The position numbers and the translations under genes are program-made. A stretch of 64,000 nt of DNA from Undaria pinnatifida (Eukaryota; Sar; Phaeophyceae; Laminariales; Alariaceae), in NCBI GenBank assembly GCA_012845835.1, contig JABAKD010000013.1, positions 8,409,128 through 8,473,127 on the forward strand, written 5' to 3'. A model generated the notes under the pieces. It searched no databases. It saw only the letters and a list, made by a program, of their open reading frames with translations, and had not been told where the DNA came from. The first letter of the stretch is position 1; the number at the start of each line of letters is the position of its first letter. This document shows positions 1 through 10,742 of this stretch, piece by piece.

Positions 1-658
1 GGCAATAACACGTGTTGGATGCCTGCAGCAACATGGTGGTGTGGTAACGTTGACGAGCGAACGCCGCTGGCCGAGTAGATAAATAATGAATACGCCACGT
101 TGACATTTGAAGAATCATCCGAATTCAGTTCTACTATACCACTGGTAGGATGCAACACAGCACCACCACCTCGAATACCACCATCTAAGATACCATCGGG
201 ACCATGAGAAGAAACAGATCCACCAAACCTGCCGGCGGTATCATCATCAAGACGAAAATGTGGGTGTTGACGGAAATCCTGAGATTCAAGACATCACGGC
301 GTGCGGAAGCAGGGTAGATACAATTATGCTCAAAAGAAAAATGAAGTGTCTCCAACCTTTCGTACACCTTGGTTGATCTGACGCTGAATAGTTCGACCTG
401 TGTATCCAGCGCAGTTCTAATTGACTCCGGTACGCTTCGATGGACAAAACTGAGAACCATTGCACACAGAGGAACTTTGCTGGAAGCGTCCACTCCCGGA
501 ATGAGAGTAGCTAAGTATATGCGTAGACATGAGACTCCTGCACAGCACAAAGAAGGTGATATGTTCTCGGCAAAGCCTCCGCTTCACGTTCCATTATCAA
601 GAATAATTGCATTGGTCGAGAGTATAGCTCATCGTTGACGAGAAATCTAGACGTGCAG
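1..658. other. Unassigned flank left of the first LTR chain
   Basis: No recognisable gene. Open frames of about 90-120 codons exist on both strands (minus 185-550, plus 369-638), but they overlap each other and neither resembles a family I know. The last four bases (655-658, GCAG) are the left copy of the target-site duplication of the LTR chain that starts at 659. Confidence 0.5.
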
Positions 659-995
659 TGTGGACAGTGGAGCACCAGAGAGTGTGTAGTGTTGGTAAGA
701 CACGACAGTTGATCTTCTTGGTATGATTGACTGTTGAGGATCTGATGTGGTATGTGAACGTTATTTAGATCTGAAGACAACTACTGTAGTAGGGGTTTCT
801 ACTTATCCTCTTCTGGATTCTGACATGGGGATTCGGGGATCAAGTTAAAATCGCATGTTTTCTTGTGTTCGGAGCTAATACAACAACAACTTCTCTCTCC
901 TTTCTTAGCACCTGAAAATTGCTGACCAGCCCCCCTCAGGCCAAGGGGGGACACTTTCTGGTCAGTAGACCTTGCCTAGCTTGGGCGTGTCTACA
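659..995 (+). repeat. Family A LTR, copy 1 (5' LTR of chain)
   Basis: The 337-bp LTR begins TGTGGACAGTGGAGCACC and ends GCGTGTCTACA. The left edge is fixed by GCAG at 655-658, which reappears directly after the last LTR of the chain (4712-4715). Near its 3' end is a two-level hairpin: CTGACCAG pairs with CTGGTCAG around an inner C-run/G-run stem. The leader continues directly into 996. Confidence 0.92.
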
Positions 996-3340
996 ATTAT
1001 CGATAGTTCAGGTGGAACACACCGACGTTAGTCAGGGATTTTTTTCTGGTACGATTGCGACAGCGGCACGCAGGTATGGATTGGGCCGCGTTTCGGCAGG
1101 AAGCCCTCTGACCCAATGAGGGCGGTATCCATATGCCGCCTCAGGACTTCGAACGAGGTTTGCTGTGGTCATACGAGGGGCCGCTAGAGGCGATGTGCCA
1201 GCATCGCACCCAGCGTGGAGGGGCTGCAGCAGCAGGCTCCACATCTGATGAGGGCGAGGTTCGAATCAGGTTGATTGACTTGGTTCTGTGACATCTGGTC
1301 CTACGAGGGGCCGCTAGAGGCGATGTGCCAGCATCGCACCCAGCGTGGAGGGGCTGCAGCAGCAGGCTCCACATCTGATGAGGGCGAGGTTCGAATCAGG
1401 TTGATTGACTTGGTTCTGTGACATCTCGTATTATAGGCACGATTTGATCCGCTGAAGGTTCAACTCGGGCAGCAAAGACACACCCGCCGATCACGAGGGC
1501 TCAAGGCTTTCGGGGGGCATGCTGGCGAGATGAACACACCGAAATGCGGTAACTCAGCGGTGCCGACTGAGGGCTGTCGCGTCGCGCGTCCCGAAAGAGA
1601 AGGCGCGGCATCACATGCGAAGTGTCTGGGCTTCAAGATCGTCGCGAGGATATCCACTTCGGGAGGCGGAGTGAGGAGTGAGAAAATCACACTTGCATAC
1701 AGCCGTTCGAGAAGGCGGTTGCGCTTTGCATTTCAGAATAGGAGGATCTGGAGTGCCGCTGAAAGGGGGTGTTTGATAACTCGAATGCTTCCAGGCGCTG
1801 AGAGCTTGGCTCTTGTTTTGCAAAGGCTGTGTGCTGACTTGGCCTCCATCATGGAGCCCGCGCACGTGTTGCTTTCAAGGTGTGAGTTTGATTTGTTTTT
1901 GAAGATACTGCTGTACCTGACTTGTCGCGTTCTTTGTCGTGTCGTATATTTGAGCTAGGGGCCAGTGTGCTTGGTGCTTCGCTTGTTAAAATTATACCCT
2001 TTCTTGGTTTGTGTCATGCTGATTCCTTTACAGCAGTTTGCGCATGGTTTGTGTCATGCTGATTTCCTTTACAGCAGTATGCGCATAATACAACGCGTGC
2101 TTTGCGACTGGTGTCACTCTGTTTTGAGTGCTTGTGTGTAGCAGAATAATCTTGTCGCGAAAATTAATGCATAATGCTGCGAGTACATCCTTTATGCCTC
2201 TGTACAGAGCGAGAGTCTCGTCGCAGCTGCTGAAGGTTTATTGAAAAAGGGGGTTATCGAATGCGTGGTGCATGCCGATGGCCTCTGCACGAGAACAACT
2301 ATGTCCACGTATTGCCGCAAAGAACCTGGTACTTGCTTTCCCCGCTGCATATGGACGAGTCAGCCTGAAGGAGCTCGTGTTCCAAATCGTATGAAACCGT
2401 AATTTGCGTTCGAAGATTTACACACACATGTGCATTAGCATATCGTTTTCACTCACATGGTTGAAGCGAGCGCGTGGGGTTTCGTGGCGCGTCCGCAAAT
2501 CGGATGCAAAACCTATACTGGTATCACCGTGCGCCGTTGTATTGAGCGTTTTTCCACACACATTGAGTGCAGAGTGAAGTATGCACAGAGTGTTTTCTGC
2601 GCCGTGTAGGAAACGAAACGAACCGTTGATTGCGTTTGACGGAATAACGTGTTTCTTAGGCAGACTTGTGTTGTTTCTGGTGAACAGGCAGGAGGAGCAG
2701 TATGAGAGTATATCGCTATGTGCATTCCGATGTATTCTTAGTGGACAATTAAGGAACCTTTCCAGTTGAAGGAAACTGCTTACGGGCGAACCGTTTAGCA
2801 ACCGAACCCGATGTTCAAGTTTGCTATACAGTAGTGGTACATATGTTCTTGTTGTGTGTACAAGTAGTAGATATTTGTGTCTTCCGTATCTTCTTGTATT
2901 GGTCACTTTGGCAGGGTTATTTGTGCCATCTGTTCTTGAGCGCATGAGACGAATTTTTCGTTCTGTCGTAGTACAATGAGTGTGCTCATGTATCGCTGCT
3001 GTTTTTTGTCTCCAAACAAGCGAGGCTTGCTGAATGCGGAATGCATGTTCGTGTGATGAGGTTGAATGTGTATAAGGACAAACCTGAAGCATCAATGTGG
3101 TATTACGCTGTAATTTTCTGCGGGTTCCGCATGACTTTGAGCGAAAATCGTCCTGGAATGTTCTTACGGTGCTATTTTGCTGATTGCATGAGTTGTGGTA
3201 TAATTGTGGATGATCTATGTGGTCGTTTATCATTCAAAAACGACATATGTTGTCTTTGATGTTTTTGTGTAGATGGTGCTCACTTTTGATCAAAGCTTGT
3301 TCATGAACTACTTTGAGTAGGAACGCGCTTTTGGGGGCAT
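996..3340 (+). mobile_element. Internal region of non-autonomous family A LTR element
   Basis: This is the interior between LTR copies 1 and 2. It starts with an ATTATCGATAAT-like palindrome (one base changed in this copy) and a leader containing CTGACGTTAGTCAG-like sequence, then a short ORF from an ATG at 1193 (about 32 codons, MCQHRTQRGGAAAAG...) that matches the start of the gag ORF at 18610. A ~125-bp block (about 1173-1297) is duplicated at about 1301-1425. No protease, reverse transcriptase or integrase can be found, so the element must depend on proteins from elsewhere. A 271-codon open frame runs antisense (2418-3233) but resembles no known protein. Confidence 0.8.
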
Positions 3341-3684
3341 TGTGGACAGTGGAGCACCGGAGAGTGTGTAGTGTTGCTGATAAGACACGACAGTTGATCT
3401 TCTTGTTGGTGATTGATTGGCTGTTGAGGATCTGATTGTGGTGTGCAAACGTTATCTAGATCTGAAGACAACTACTGTAGTAGGGGTTTTTACTTATCCT
3501 CTTCTGGATTCTGATGTGGGGATTCGGGGATGAAGTTAAGATCGCTTGTTTCCTTGTGTTCGGAGCTAATACAACAACTTTTCTCTCCTTTCCTAGCACC
3601 TGAATGGTGCTGACTAGCCCCCCCTCAGGCCAAGAGGGGATACTTTGTGGTCAGTAGACCTTGCCTAGCTTAGGCGTGTCTACA
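3341..3684 (+). repeat. Family A LTR, copy 2 (middle LTR of chain)
   Basis: This 344-bp LTR is clearly alignable to copy 1 from TGTGGACAGTGG to GTGTCTACA. It has no target-site duplication of its own. It is followed by internal sequence resembling 1555-1665 rather than by the leader, so it lies between two internal regions. Confidence 0.9.
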
Positions 3685-4375
3685 TGAATTAGCGGTGCCG
3701 ACTGAGGGCTGTCGCATCCCGCGTTCCGAAGGAGAAGGCGCGGCATCACATGCGAAGTGTCTGGGCTTCTAGATCGTCGCGAGGATATCCACTTCGGGAG
3801 ACTGAAACTGGGACTGAGGACCAAGCTAAAGCGGCAATGTGGTATTACGCTGTATTTTTCTGCGGTTTCCGCATGATTTTGAGCGAAAATCGTCCTGGAA
3901 TGTTCTTACGTATTATTTTGCCGAGTGCATGATTTGTGGTATAATTGTGGATGAAAGCGGATGATACTATTAATATTTTTATTCATGTAGTCGTAAAAGG
4001 CTTCTAACGATGTTTATCTTTTGGTCGGCGGATATTTATTTGGGTTTCCGTTTGGCTTGCCACTTTTATAAGTATGTGTTGTGAAGTTTGCGTCTAAAAA
4101 CATATACGAATTAATGTGCATGGCAATATTTGTTGGTGATATTGCTAAGTATTAATGCATGATTCGTGCCTGGTGATCGTGTGTGCATGTTTTTGTGAAG
4201 TATTGCAATGTTTCATGACTCGTAATCATTGGGTATGGTATCTAGATGTATGTGGTCGTTTACCATTCAAAAACGACATATATGTTTTCTTTGATGTTTT
4301 TGTGTAGCTGGTGCTCACTTTTCATCAAAGCTTGTTCATGAACTACTTTGAGTAGGAACGCGCTTTTGGGGGCAT
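3685..4375 (+). mobile_element. Internally deleted family A interior
   Basis: This 691-bp interior lies between LTR copies 2 and 3. Its first ~110 bases match the 1555-1665 part of the full interior, and the remainder matches the 3' end of the interior (compare 3095-3340). The leader, gag start and middle are missing. No coding capacity is visible. Confidence 0.75.
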
Positions 4376-4711
4376 TGTGGACAGTGGAGCACCAGAGAGT
4401 GTGTAATGTTGGTAAGACACGACAGTTGATCTTCTTGATGGTGATTGACTGTTGAGGATCTGATTGTAGTGTGTGAACGTTATCTAGATCTGAAGACAAC
4501 TACTGTAGTAGGGGTTTTTACTTGTCCTCTTCTGGATTCTGATATGGGGATTCGGGGATGAAGTTCAGATCGCTTGTTTCCTTGTGTTCGGAGCTAATAC
4601 AACAACTTCTCTCTCCTTTCCTAGCACCTGAATGGTGCTGACCAGCCCCCCTCAGGCCAAGAGGGGATATCTTCTGGTCAGTAGACCTTGCCTAGCTTAG
4701 TCGTGTCTACA
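4376..4711 (+). repeat. Family A LTR, copy 3 (3' LTR of chain)
   Basis: This 336-bp LTR ends GTGTCTACA and is followed by GCAG (4712-4715). That matches GCAG at 655-658, so the whole 659-4711 chain is bounded by one 4-bp duplication. Confidence 0.92.
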
Positions 4712-4828
4712 GCAGGCATGTCTGAACATGTCGGGTGATAGTGCATCCAAAAAAATACGAGAAAAAAGCTGAACCGGAGCAGCCTTCCACGACCCATTTA
4801 CAACACCACCAATCATGAAAAAATCAGT

Positions 4829-5161
4829 CTACCCAGCTTCCGCCACAAATTTGAACATAGCGTCAAAGAGAGACCCAATGAACCGCGCCATGTCTGCAGC
4901 ATCCTTAGCACGAGCCACCGAACGAGCAGTAGCCCAAAGCGATTCCTCCGCACTAATCACATCTAGCTCGCGCTTAGGACAAGCACAAATATGAAGGCAA
5001 TCCAACAAGTCCTCATCAGAAATACGAACAGATGGACCAGCGTATCCTGATTTCATGCATATCTGCTGCCGTGCAAGGGATTGAATAAGGTCTCCAATGA
5101 AACAATTTCGCAAATATCCCGTCTCCTTCAAGGAATTATGGAATGCGCGGGTATCCTTCAT
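4829..5161 (-). CDS. Unrecognised ORF fragment, 110 aa
   Basis: An open frame with a coding-like composition (mixed charged and hydrophobic residues, a Cys-containing stretch HICACPKRELD, a C-terminal FDAMFKFVAEAG). I do not recognise the family. The LTR chain ends 117 bp beyond its stop, and an adjacent frame (about 4712-4830) also looks protein-like, so this may be the remnant of a longer gene interrupted by the LTR insertion and a frameshift. It could also be a chance ORF in repeat DNA. Confidence 0.3.
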   Translation of the reverse strand: MKDTRAFHNSLKETGYLRNCFIGDLIQSLARQQICMKSGYAGPSVRISDEDLLDCLHICACPKRELDVISAEESLWATARSVARAKDAADMARFIGSLFDAMFKFVAEAG

Positions 5162-5214
5162 TTAGGCAGTCTCAATCTTGGGAAGTTTCTTCCGTGGAGA
5201 AGAAATACCACTTT

Positions 5215-5400
5215 ATTAGTTTTGGCTCAAGAAGTGTGGTATTCATTTTATGCACTAAAAGAATGCCCGCGAAGACATAACGAGGGAACAATGGGGCACT
5301 ATGCTCCGAGACAAACAAATACCTCGGGCTAACCCGCTTTTTACTTCACGTCTTGGCCCATTCCCCGGGAAAAACAGTACAACTGGTCACAGCCTTCTCC
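5215..5400 (+). repeat. Direct repeat 1, first copy
   Basis: About 185 bp beginning TTTGGCTCAAG and containing ACAAACAAATACCTCGGGCT. It recurs about 470 bp downstream (5688-5870) with roughly 85% similarity by eye. No gene lies in it. Confidence 0.7.
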
Positions 5401-5687
5401 ATCACTGCTCCCCCTCCCCCCTCTCTTGAGCGTTAGGGTGGGATGGTGGGGAAAAAACGCTCAAAACCTGCCTCAACACTGCTTCTGCTCGCTGGTCCTT
5501 TCTTTGCACTCTGTCGTTCGTCGGGCCTGCTTCTCGGCTACCAGCTTCGTCGGTGCCGAATATTTATCTGATCAACATCGAATCCTACCTATTTACACTT
5601 TATATAATTTCCCTCCTACACGATAATTCTCATAACGTCTCTTCGCAAACTTTATATTCAAACTACATGAATATTTCAATTAGTTAT

Positions 5688-5870
5688 ATTTGGCTCAAGG
5701 ATTGTGGTGTCAATTTACGCAGTAACCGAATGCCTGCGAAGACATATAACGAGGGAACGATTGAATAATATGCTCCAAGACAAACAAATACCTCGGGCTA
5801 ACCCGCTTCTTACTTTAGGTCTTGGCCCATTACACGGGAAAAAAGGTACAACTGGCCACAGCCTTACAGC
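5688..5870 (+). repeat. Direct repeat 1, second copy
   Basis: Diverged direct copy of 5215-5400 with the same core (AACGAGGGAAC and ACAAACAAATACCTCGGGCT). The pair could be old LTRs of a small element or a segmental tandem duplication; no TSD was found. The ~285 bp between the copies holds no recognised gene. Confidence 0.7.
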
Positions 5871-6039
5871 CCGATAACCTCTAAAAGCACACTATTTAAG
5901 TTTCGTTTTCCTATAGTTGCCTTTTACCTAGTTAGTGCTTCTGACACAAAGTCAGCCCCCTCACCCCCTGCTTTTGCATAAACCATGAATGCCAGTGACT
6001 TCTACCTGCTCTTTGAATCTGAATATATCTGATGCACCT

Positions 6040-7120
6040 TGGGCGGCTATCTGATTGGCCCTCCGACCCTGCCCGAGTGTAGCGCGTACTGGACCGGATC
6101 TGTACCCATACTATCTACCATCCGTCTCAACGCCTTCGTTGCCATCGTGCGGGTGGCCACCGTCCATCCGGTCGCCGACTGAATCTGCATCGGAAGCGTT
6201 GATCCATCCAACTCTGGGTAAATGTCCACAAGATCCAATAGAATTTCCAGCGCCCCGTTATTGTTCCCATCCCCACCCTCTCATTCCCCATCACTACTCT
6301 GATCCTGGTCATGATCGCTCCCAATATTTTGTTCTCTTATTTCAGCGCACAGAACGTCACTCTGTCTGCGGTTCTCCTGTCTTCTCATGGTTGTTGGAAA
6401 GCTCCGGCAAATAAAACCAAGTCTCTTCTAGTGAGGCAAAAGTCAGGGCGCACGAGTCCGTTACCATAGGCACAAATTTTAGAGGCTCGACACAAAAGAT
6501 GAAATGACAAAGCAAGTCCGCGCCAGATTTCCGATCCCTCCAGTCATACCTCGATGAACCTATCCATCTCTTCTGTGAACATGTTCCACGTGAGTGTAAC
6601 CTTAACCCGGGGGCGTACGTCAGGCTTTCCGTGCGCTCTATATCTATTTCTTTTTCTACCGCAAGCACCATGCAGCGGGACGTAGGCAACTCCCACCCCG
6701 CAAACATCTTGTGGAAATACTTCGCGGCCAAGTATCCTCGGATCGTTTGACTTTGGTTTTTGAACGCAAAGCATCGCAGGGCCATGAAAATTGTCAACGC
6801 TTCTACTGCTGCGTCTACCTCATTATTTTCTGCCAAACAAGGACTCTTGCCTTCTGTTGCTCTCATGCGGCACCAGGTTGCCATTTCGACCAGTACACTT
6901 TCTGCGCGCTTCCTCCAACCGAGGCTAGTGCAAGGGTCTCGACCAGTCTGTCCACTTCGTCCGCATTTCCTCCGTCTCCAGCATGTGTTCCTGCTTGGCG
7001 AGGTTGGCACATATTCATGTTTTTGCATTGCACGTCATTTGCGTTCCATACTTTGCCATCAATGTTGAAGCATTGTATCAAAACAACCGCGGCCACTGTC
7101 ACCGATTTCCTGTTCTCTCC
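6040..7120 (-). pseudogene. Tyrosine recombinase of a DIRS/Ngaro-like retrotransposon, frameshifted
   Basis: Read on the minus strand, the remains of a tyrosine recombinase run from about 7100 to 6040 across at least three frames. The N-terminal part (about 7100-6860) resembles the helical N-domain of YR retroelements. The middle has RGYLAAKYFHKMFAGWELPT (about 6740) and, in another frame, LCRASEIW, the typical first catalytic Arg region. The C-terminal part at about 6060-6090 reads ALHSGRVGG, matching the second catalytic H-x-x-R box; the terminal catalytic Tyr region is not recognisable. Such enzymes insert the circular cDNA intermediate. It lies downstream of RNase H and RT remains, the order expected for this class. 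Confidence 0.7.
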
Positions 7121-7253
7121 ACTCTCCTGTCACTAGCGACCGCAGGTTGCTACAGTAGCAATCTCGTCTTTCGGCCATCTAGAAATTCCGTCGGCTATTG
7201 CGTTTTGCACTCCGGGGACATCTTTTGCTACATGACTCCAACCGCTCGTGATT

Positions 7254-7488
7254 TCAAGTCTGCTCAGTAATCTCATAGCTAAAAAAAGCGTCAATGTCGC
7301 GCGATCCGCCACATCTGTTAACCCATGACACGGTGGTAAAATTGTCTCCTCTCAACAGCACTGGGTCTCCTTCGGTTTCTGGTCTGTGTTGCAAGATGAC
7401 TTGGGTCACAAACGCTGTTATTACCATGCCACTAAGCTCGGTTAGCGCGTGCAATAGTGTCGGAAGGGCTTGCCTGCAGAGGCATTTC
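7254..7488 (-). pseudogene. RNase H domain of the DIRS/Ngaro-like element
   Basis: The minus-strand frame carries LRGDNFTTVSWVNRCGG, the typical RNase H motif of YR retroelements and their plant and fungal relatives (DN...VSWxNRxGG). Upstream residues ELSGMVITAF fit the preceding helix. The reading frame continues rightward into 7489 but is cut there by the family A element (7493-9908) with target duplication GGCA. Its upstream RT part resumes at 9913. The stretch between the two (PKCLCRQALPTLL) is followed at once by RNase H, so the catalytic core of RT has been lost by internal deletion. Confidence 0.7.
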
Positions 7489-7492
7489 GGCA

Positions 7493-7821
7493 TATACACT
7501 CCTAGGCCAGGCAAGGTATTATTGACCAAAGGTTGTCCCCCCATGGCCAAAGGGGGGGTGGTCAGCACCGTTTAGGTGCTAAACGAGTGATATAAGTTGT
7601 TGTATTAGCTCCGAACACAAGAAAAAACAAGCAATCTTAACTTCATCCCCGAATCCCCATACCAGAATCCAAAGAAGATAGGTACAACCCCCTGTGGTCT
7701 TCAAATCTAAATACCGTTCACACCCCAAATCAGATCCTCAGCAGTCAATCATCACCAAGAAGATCAACTGTCGTATCTTACCACCAGCACTACACACTCT
7801 TTTATTGCTCCACTTTCCACA
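7493..7821 (-). repeat. Family A LTR, copy 4 (3' LTR, minus orientation)
   Basis: Reverse-complement LTR, left end TATACACTCCTAGGCC, right end TTTCCACA. It is preceded by GGCA (7489-7492), the left target-site duplication. Confidence 0.88.
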
Positions 7822-8871
7822 ATGCCCCCATTCGGGACAAGATTATTCTCCCACGTACAGGCACTCAAACCGGATTGACACCAGTCGCAAAGCACGCGTT
7901 GTGTTATGCCGCATACTGCTGTGTGGGCAATCACAATGAGACAAACCAAGGCGGGGTACAATTTTAACAAGCAAAGCACGAAGCACACTTGCCCCGGGCT
8001 CAAATATACGACACGACAAAGCACGCGACAAATACAGCAGCAGTATCTTCAAAAACAAAATCACACTCACACTTCGAAAGCAAGACGTGCGCGGGCTCCA
8101 TGGTGGAATCCAAGTCAGCATGTACCCTTCGAAGAACAAGAGCCAAGTTATCAGCGCCTGGAGACATTCGGGTTCTCAACCGCCCCCTTCAAGCGGCACT
8201 CCAGCTCCTCTTTTTTTTAAATGCAGAGCGCAAACCGCTATCTCCAACGGCTGTATACACGTGTGATTTTCCTTATTCCTCGCTCCGCCGCCCGAAGTGG
8301 ACATCCTCGCCACGATCTCGATACCCAGCAGGGGAGATCGAAGCATCTCGCCGCGTTGAGCACAATCAAACGCTTCGCAAGTGATGCCGCGCCTTCCCCC
8401 TCGGGGCGCGCGACGTGACAGCCCTCAGTCGGCACCGCTGAACCACCCCATTTCAGTGTGTTCATCTCGTCAGCATGCCCCTCGAAAGGCTTGAGCCCTC
8501 GTGATCAACGTGTGCGTCTTTGCTAACCGAGTCGAACCTTCAGCGGATCAAATCGTGCCCATATTGCGAGATTTCATAGAATCAAGCCAATCAAACTGAT
8601 TCGAGCCTCACCATCATCAGACGTGGAGCCTGCTGCTGCAGCCCCTCCACGCTGGGGGTGCGATGCTGGGACATCGCCTCTAGCGGCCCCTCGTACGACC
8701 ACAGCGGACCCCGTTCGGAGTCCTCAGGCAGCATATGAACACCGTCCTAATCGGGTCAGACAAATTCCTGATGAAATGAGGACCAATCCACACCTGCTTG
8801 CTGCTGTCGCAATCGTACCAGAAAAAAAATACCTGAATATCGTCGTCTGTTCAACCTGACATATCGATGAT
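7822..8871 (-). mobile_element. Interior of a non-autonomous family A element (minus orientation)
   Basis: About 1.05 kb between LTR copies 4 and 5, collinear in reverse orientation with the 5' part of the 996-3340 interior: leader, gag-start region (about 8620-8700) and the CTCACTCC/CGCCTCCCGAAGTGG block. No retroviral-type enzymes. The longest frames here (such as 7906-8220 and 7989-8384 plus) are shared repeat sequence, not genes. Confidence 0.8.
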
Positions 8872-9908
8872 TATCGACACTCCTAGGCCTGGCAAGGTCT
8901 ATTGACCAGAGCTAGTCCCCCCTTTGCCAAAGGGGGCTGGTCAGCATCATTTAGGTGCTAAACGAGAGAGATATATTATTATATTAACTCCGAACACAAG
9001 AAAACAAGCGATCTTGACTTCATCCCCGAATTCCCATACAAGCTGGGCCGGCTAAGAAACCCATAATCCGTCTGTCGGGCATATCTTTTGAACGACAGTG
9101 ACCCACTGCAAACTGAGCATATCCTCGTAATCAGTTAGATGCGGTGGTCATTTTAACCCCTCCAGCTTGAGAATCTGCGAAGTTGGTGCCGAAAAAAGTG
9201 TTTGCCACTCACGTTTCCTAGTTTGAGCATGTTTTTTCATGATTTGTTTGTATTGCTTTTTCTAAAATTTTTCGTAATACAACGTCGATGGAATTGGCTT
9301 AACTTCTCTGGGCATGTACATCTCGGGACGAGGAGTAGGGACATATGCATTTCATTTCATGGGTCACTTTCGTTCGAAAGTTATGGGTGAATCCCTGAAT
9401 ATTATGTAAAATTGTATGCAGAGGCACTCCGGTGGAAACTTGGCCATGCACCTCTCAATTTTTGCAGTTGGGACCTGAAATTTTGACACGTGATTTGGAC
9501 TATGCTCACCAAAACAGTACTTGGCGAACTCAAGAAAAAAAAAAATGGCTGATATATGGCCGACCAAAAGTTTTCCAAAATCATGAAATTGATAAAAAGT
9601 CAAGGAATTTTTTTTTTCCTTGAGTTCGCTAAGTACTGTTTTGGTGAGCTTGGTCCAAATCACGTGTCAAAATTTCAGGTCCGAACTCGAAAAAATTAGC
9701 GCAGCACAGCGATATTGGCTTGTTCTGAGCGTCTTGGCCGGCCCAGCTTGTACCAGAATCCAGAAGATGAGTAGAAACACCTGTTGTCTTCAGATCTGAA
9801 TAACGTTCACACCTCACATCAGATCCTAGCAGTCAATCACCACCAAGAAGATCAACTGTCGAATCTTACCACCAGCACTACACACTCGCTGGTGCTCCAC
9901 TGTCCACA
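8872..9908 (-). repeat. Family A LTR, copy 5 (5' LTR, minus), split by a MITE
   Basis: The LTR occupies 8872-9038 and 9751-9908. Removing 9039-9750 plus one TA restores a continuous LTR (CCCATA joined to CCAGAATCC, as in the other copies). The right end CTGTCCACA is followed by GGCA (9909-9912), matching 7489-7492, so 7493-9908 is one complete insertion. Confidence 0.9.
9039..9750. mobile_element. 712-bp MITE with TA target duplication
   Basis: Terminal inverted repeats: the left end reads CAAGCTGGGCCGGCTAAGA, and the reverse complement of the right end reads CAAGCTGGGCCGGCCAAGA. It is flanked by TA at 9037-9038 and 9751-9752 inside an LTR. A TA duplication is typical of Tc1/mariner-superfamily transposons. 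Inside is a long secondary hairpin: about 9471-9543 is complementary to about 9610-9684. No transposase-like ORF, so it is non-autonomous. Confidence 0.9.
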
Positions 9909-9912
9909 GGCA

Positions 9913-10108
9913 CTTCTTCCGTACGTGCATCTTTGTTCAATCCTCCCTTCTCTCTTCTGGGTGATTGTACGTCAAAAGAGTAGTCGTTTATAATTCTTAC
10001 TTTCTGTGTAACAACTGCGCTAAGGAGTGTTAAACTTAGGCCCTTGATCGACGACGCTGAATCTCTGTTGAACAAAAGGACCCGATTTCGTCGAATGTCA
10101 TCGAACAA
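9913..10108 (-). pseudogene. Reverse transcriptase N-terminal fragment of the DIRS/Ngaro-like element
   Basis: The minus-strand frame contains VRIINDYSFDVQ, followed by GGLNKDARTEEVP. This matches the RT segment in DIRS/YR elements where a [K/R]xRxIxDxSF motif precedes an N-x-D-x...xVP motif. The frame breaks at the GGCA insertion site and resumes at 7488, giving EVP joined to KCLCRQALP. The catalytic YxDD region is absent. Confidence 0.6.
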
Positions 10109-10199
10109 CTTTTCTCATACTAAGTCCATGTGCTCTCGTACACCACTATGATTACCATATACTGTAAGGCTCTAGTTGGGTCAAGGTTTGTGACTGTCG

Positions 10200-10742
10200 A
10201 ATTTACTGGAACGCCGTTCTAGATGATGTGTCTATGAGCTCGTCAGTTTCTGGAAAACTTTTTACGTCCCCAGAGTAGCGTTTGACCAGATTGACGGGCA
10301 GCGGAGGTGACGCAAAAGTGCCTCCGATGCCGACGGCCACGTTTCCCACTCTACCTCTTTTACGTGTAACAGCTCTGTGCACGTCTCTGCCATCCCGCGA
10401 ATGATTTTCTTTTTGGTAGTGAGATCCTGCGCTTTGCTTGCCATCGATGCTTTGGTTTGATTCCATTTCCAGTTCAGTTCGGCAATTCTTGCTTGTTTGT
10501 CCTCTTTGCAACCTTTTTTACGTGTTTGCGCTTGGCTGTGGTAAGGTTCTGATCCATCTATAGGTGCTACCTGTAGTACCGACTCGTGTAGATATTTTTC
10601 TTTTGCGGTCTCGCTTATTTTCATTGCTTTTGAGGACTCTCGCCAGCATTGCATCGAACCCTGTCTCAGAGGTCTCTCTTGTGCAGGTTGCAAATGCGTT
10701 ACATCTTTCCCGAAAGGTCTCCTCCGGAAACTGGGGTGTCAA
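10200..10742 (-). pseudogene. Decayed Lys/Glu-rich ORFs upstream of the RT fragment
   Basis: Two overlapping minus-strand frames (10262-10693 and 10518-10742) encode charged, helical-looking sequence (such as LKSNENKRDRKRKIS). They may be remains of the gag-like or N-terminal RT region of the DIRS/Ngaro-like element because they lie just upstream of its RT, but no motif proves it. Confidence 0.25.

Noticed and set aside
2418-3233. 271-codon minus-strand ORF as a real gene
   Set aside because: It lies inside a repeated LTR-element interior, is antisense to it, has frameshifted relatives in other copies and no recognisable domain. Kept only as a finding to test.
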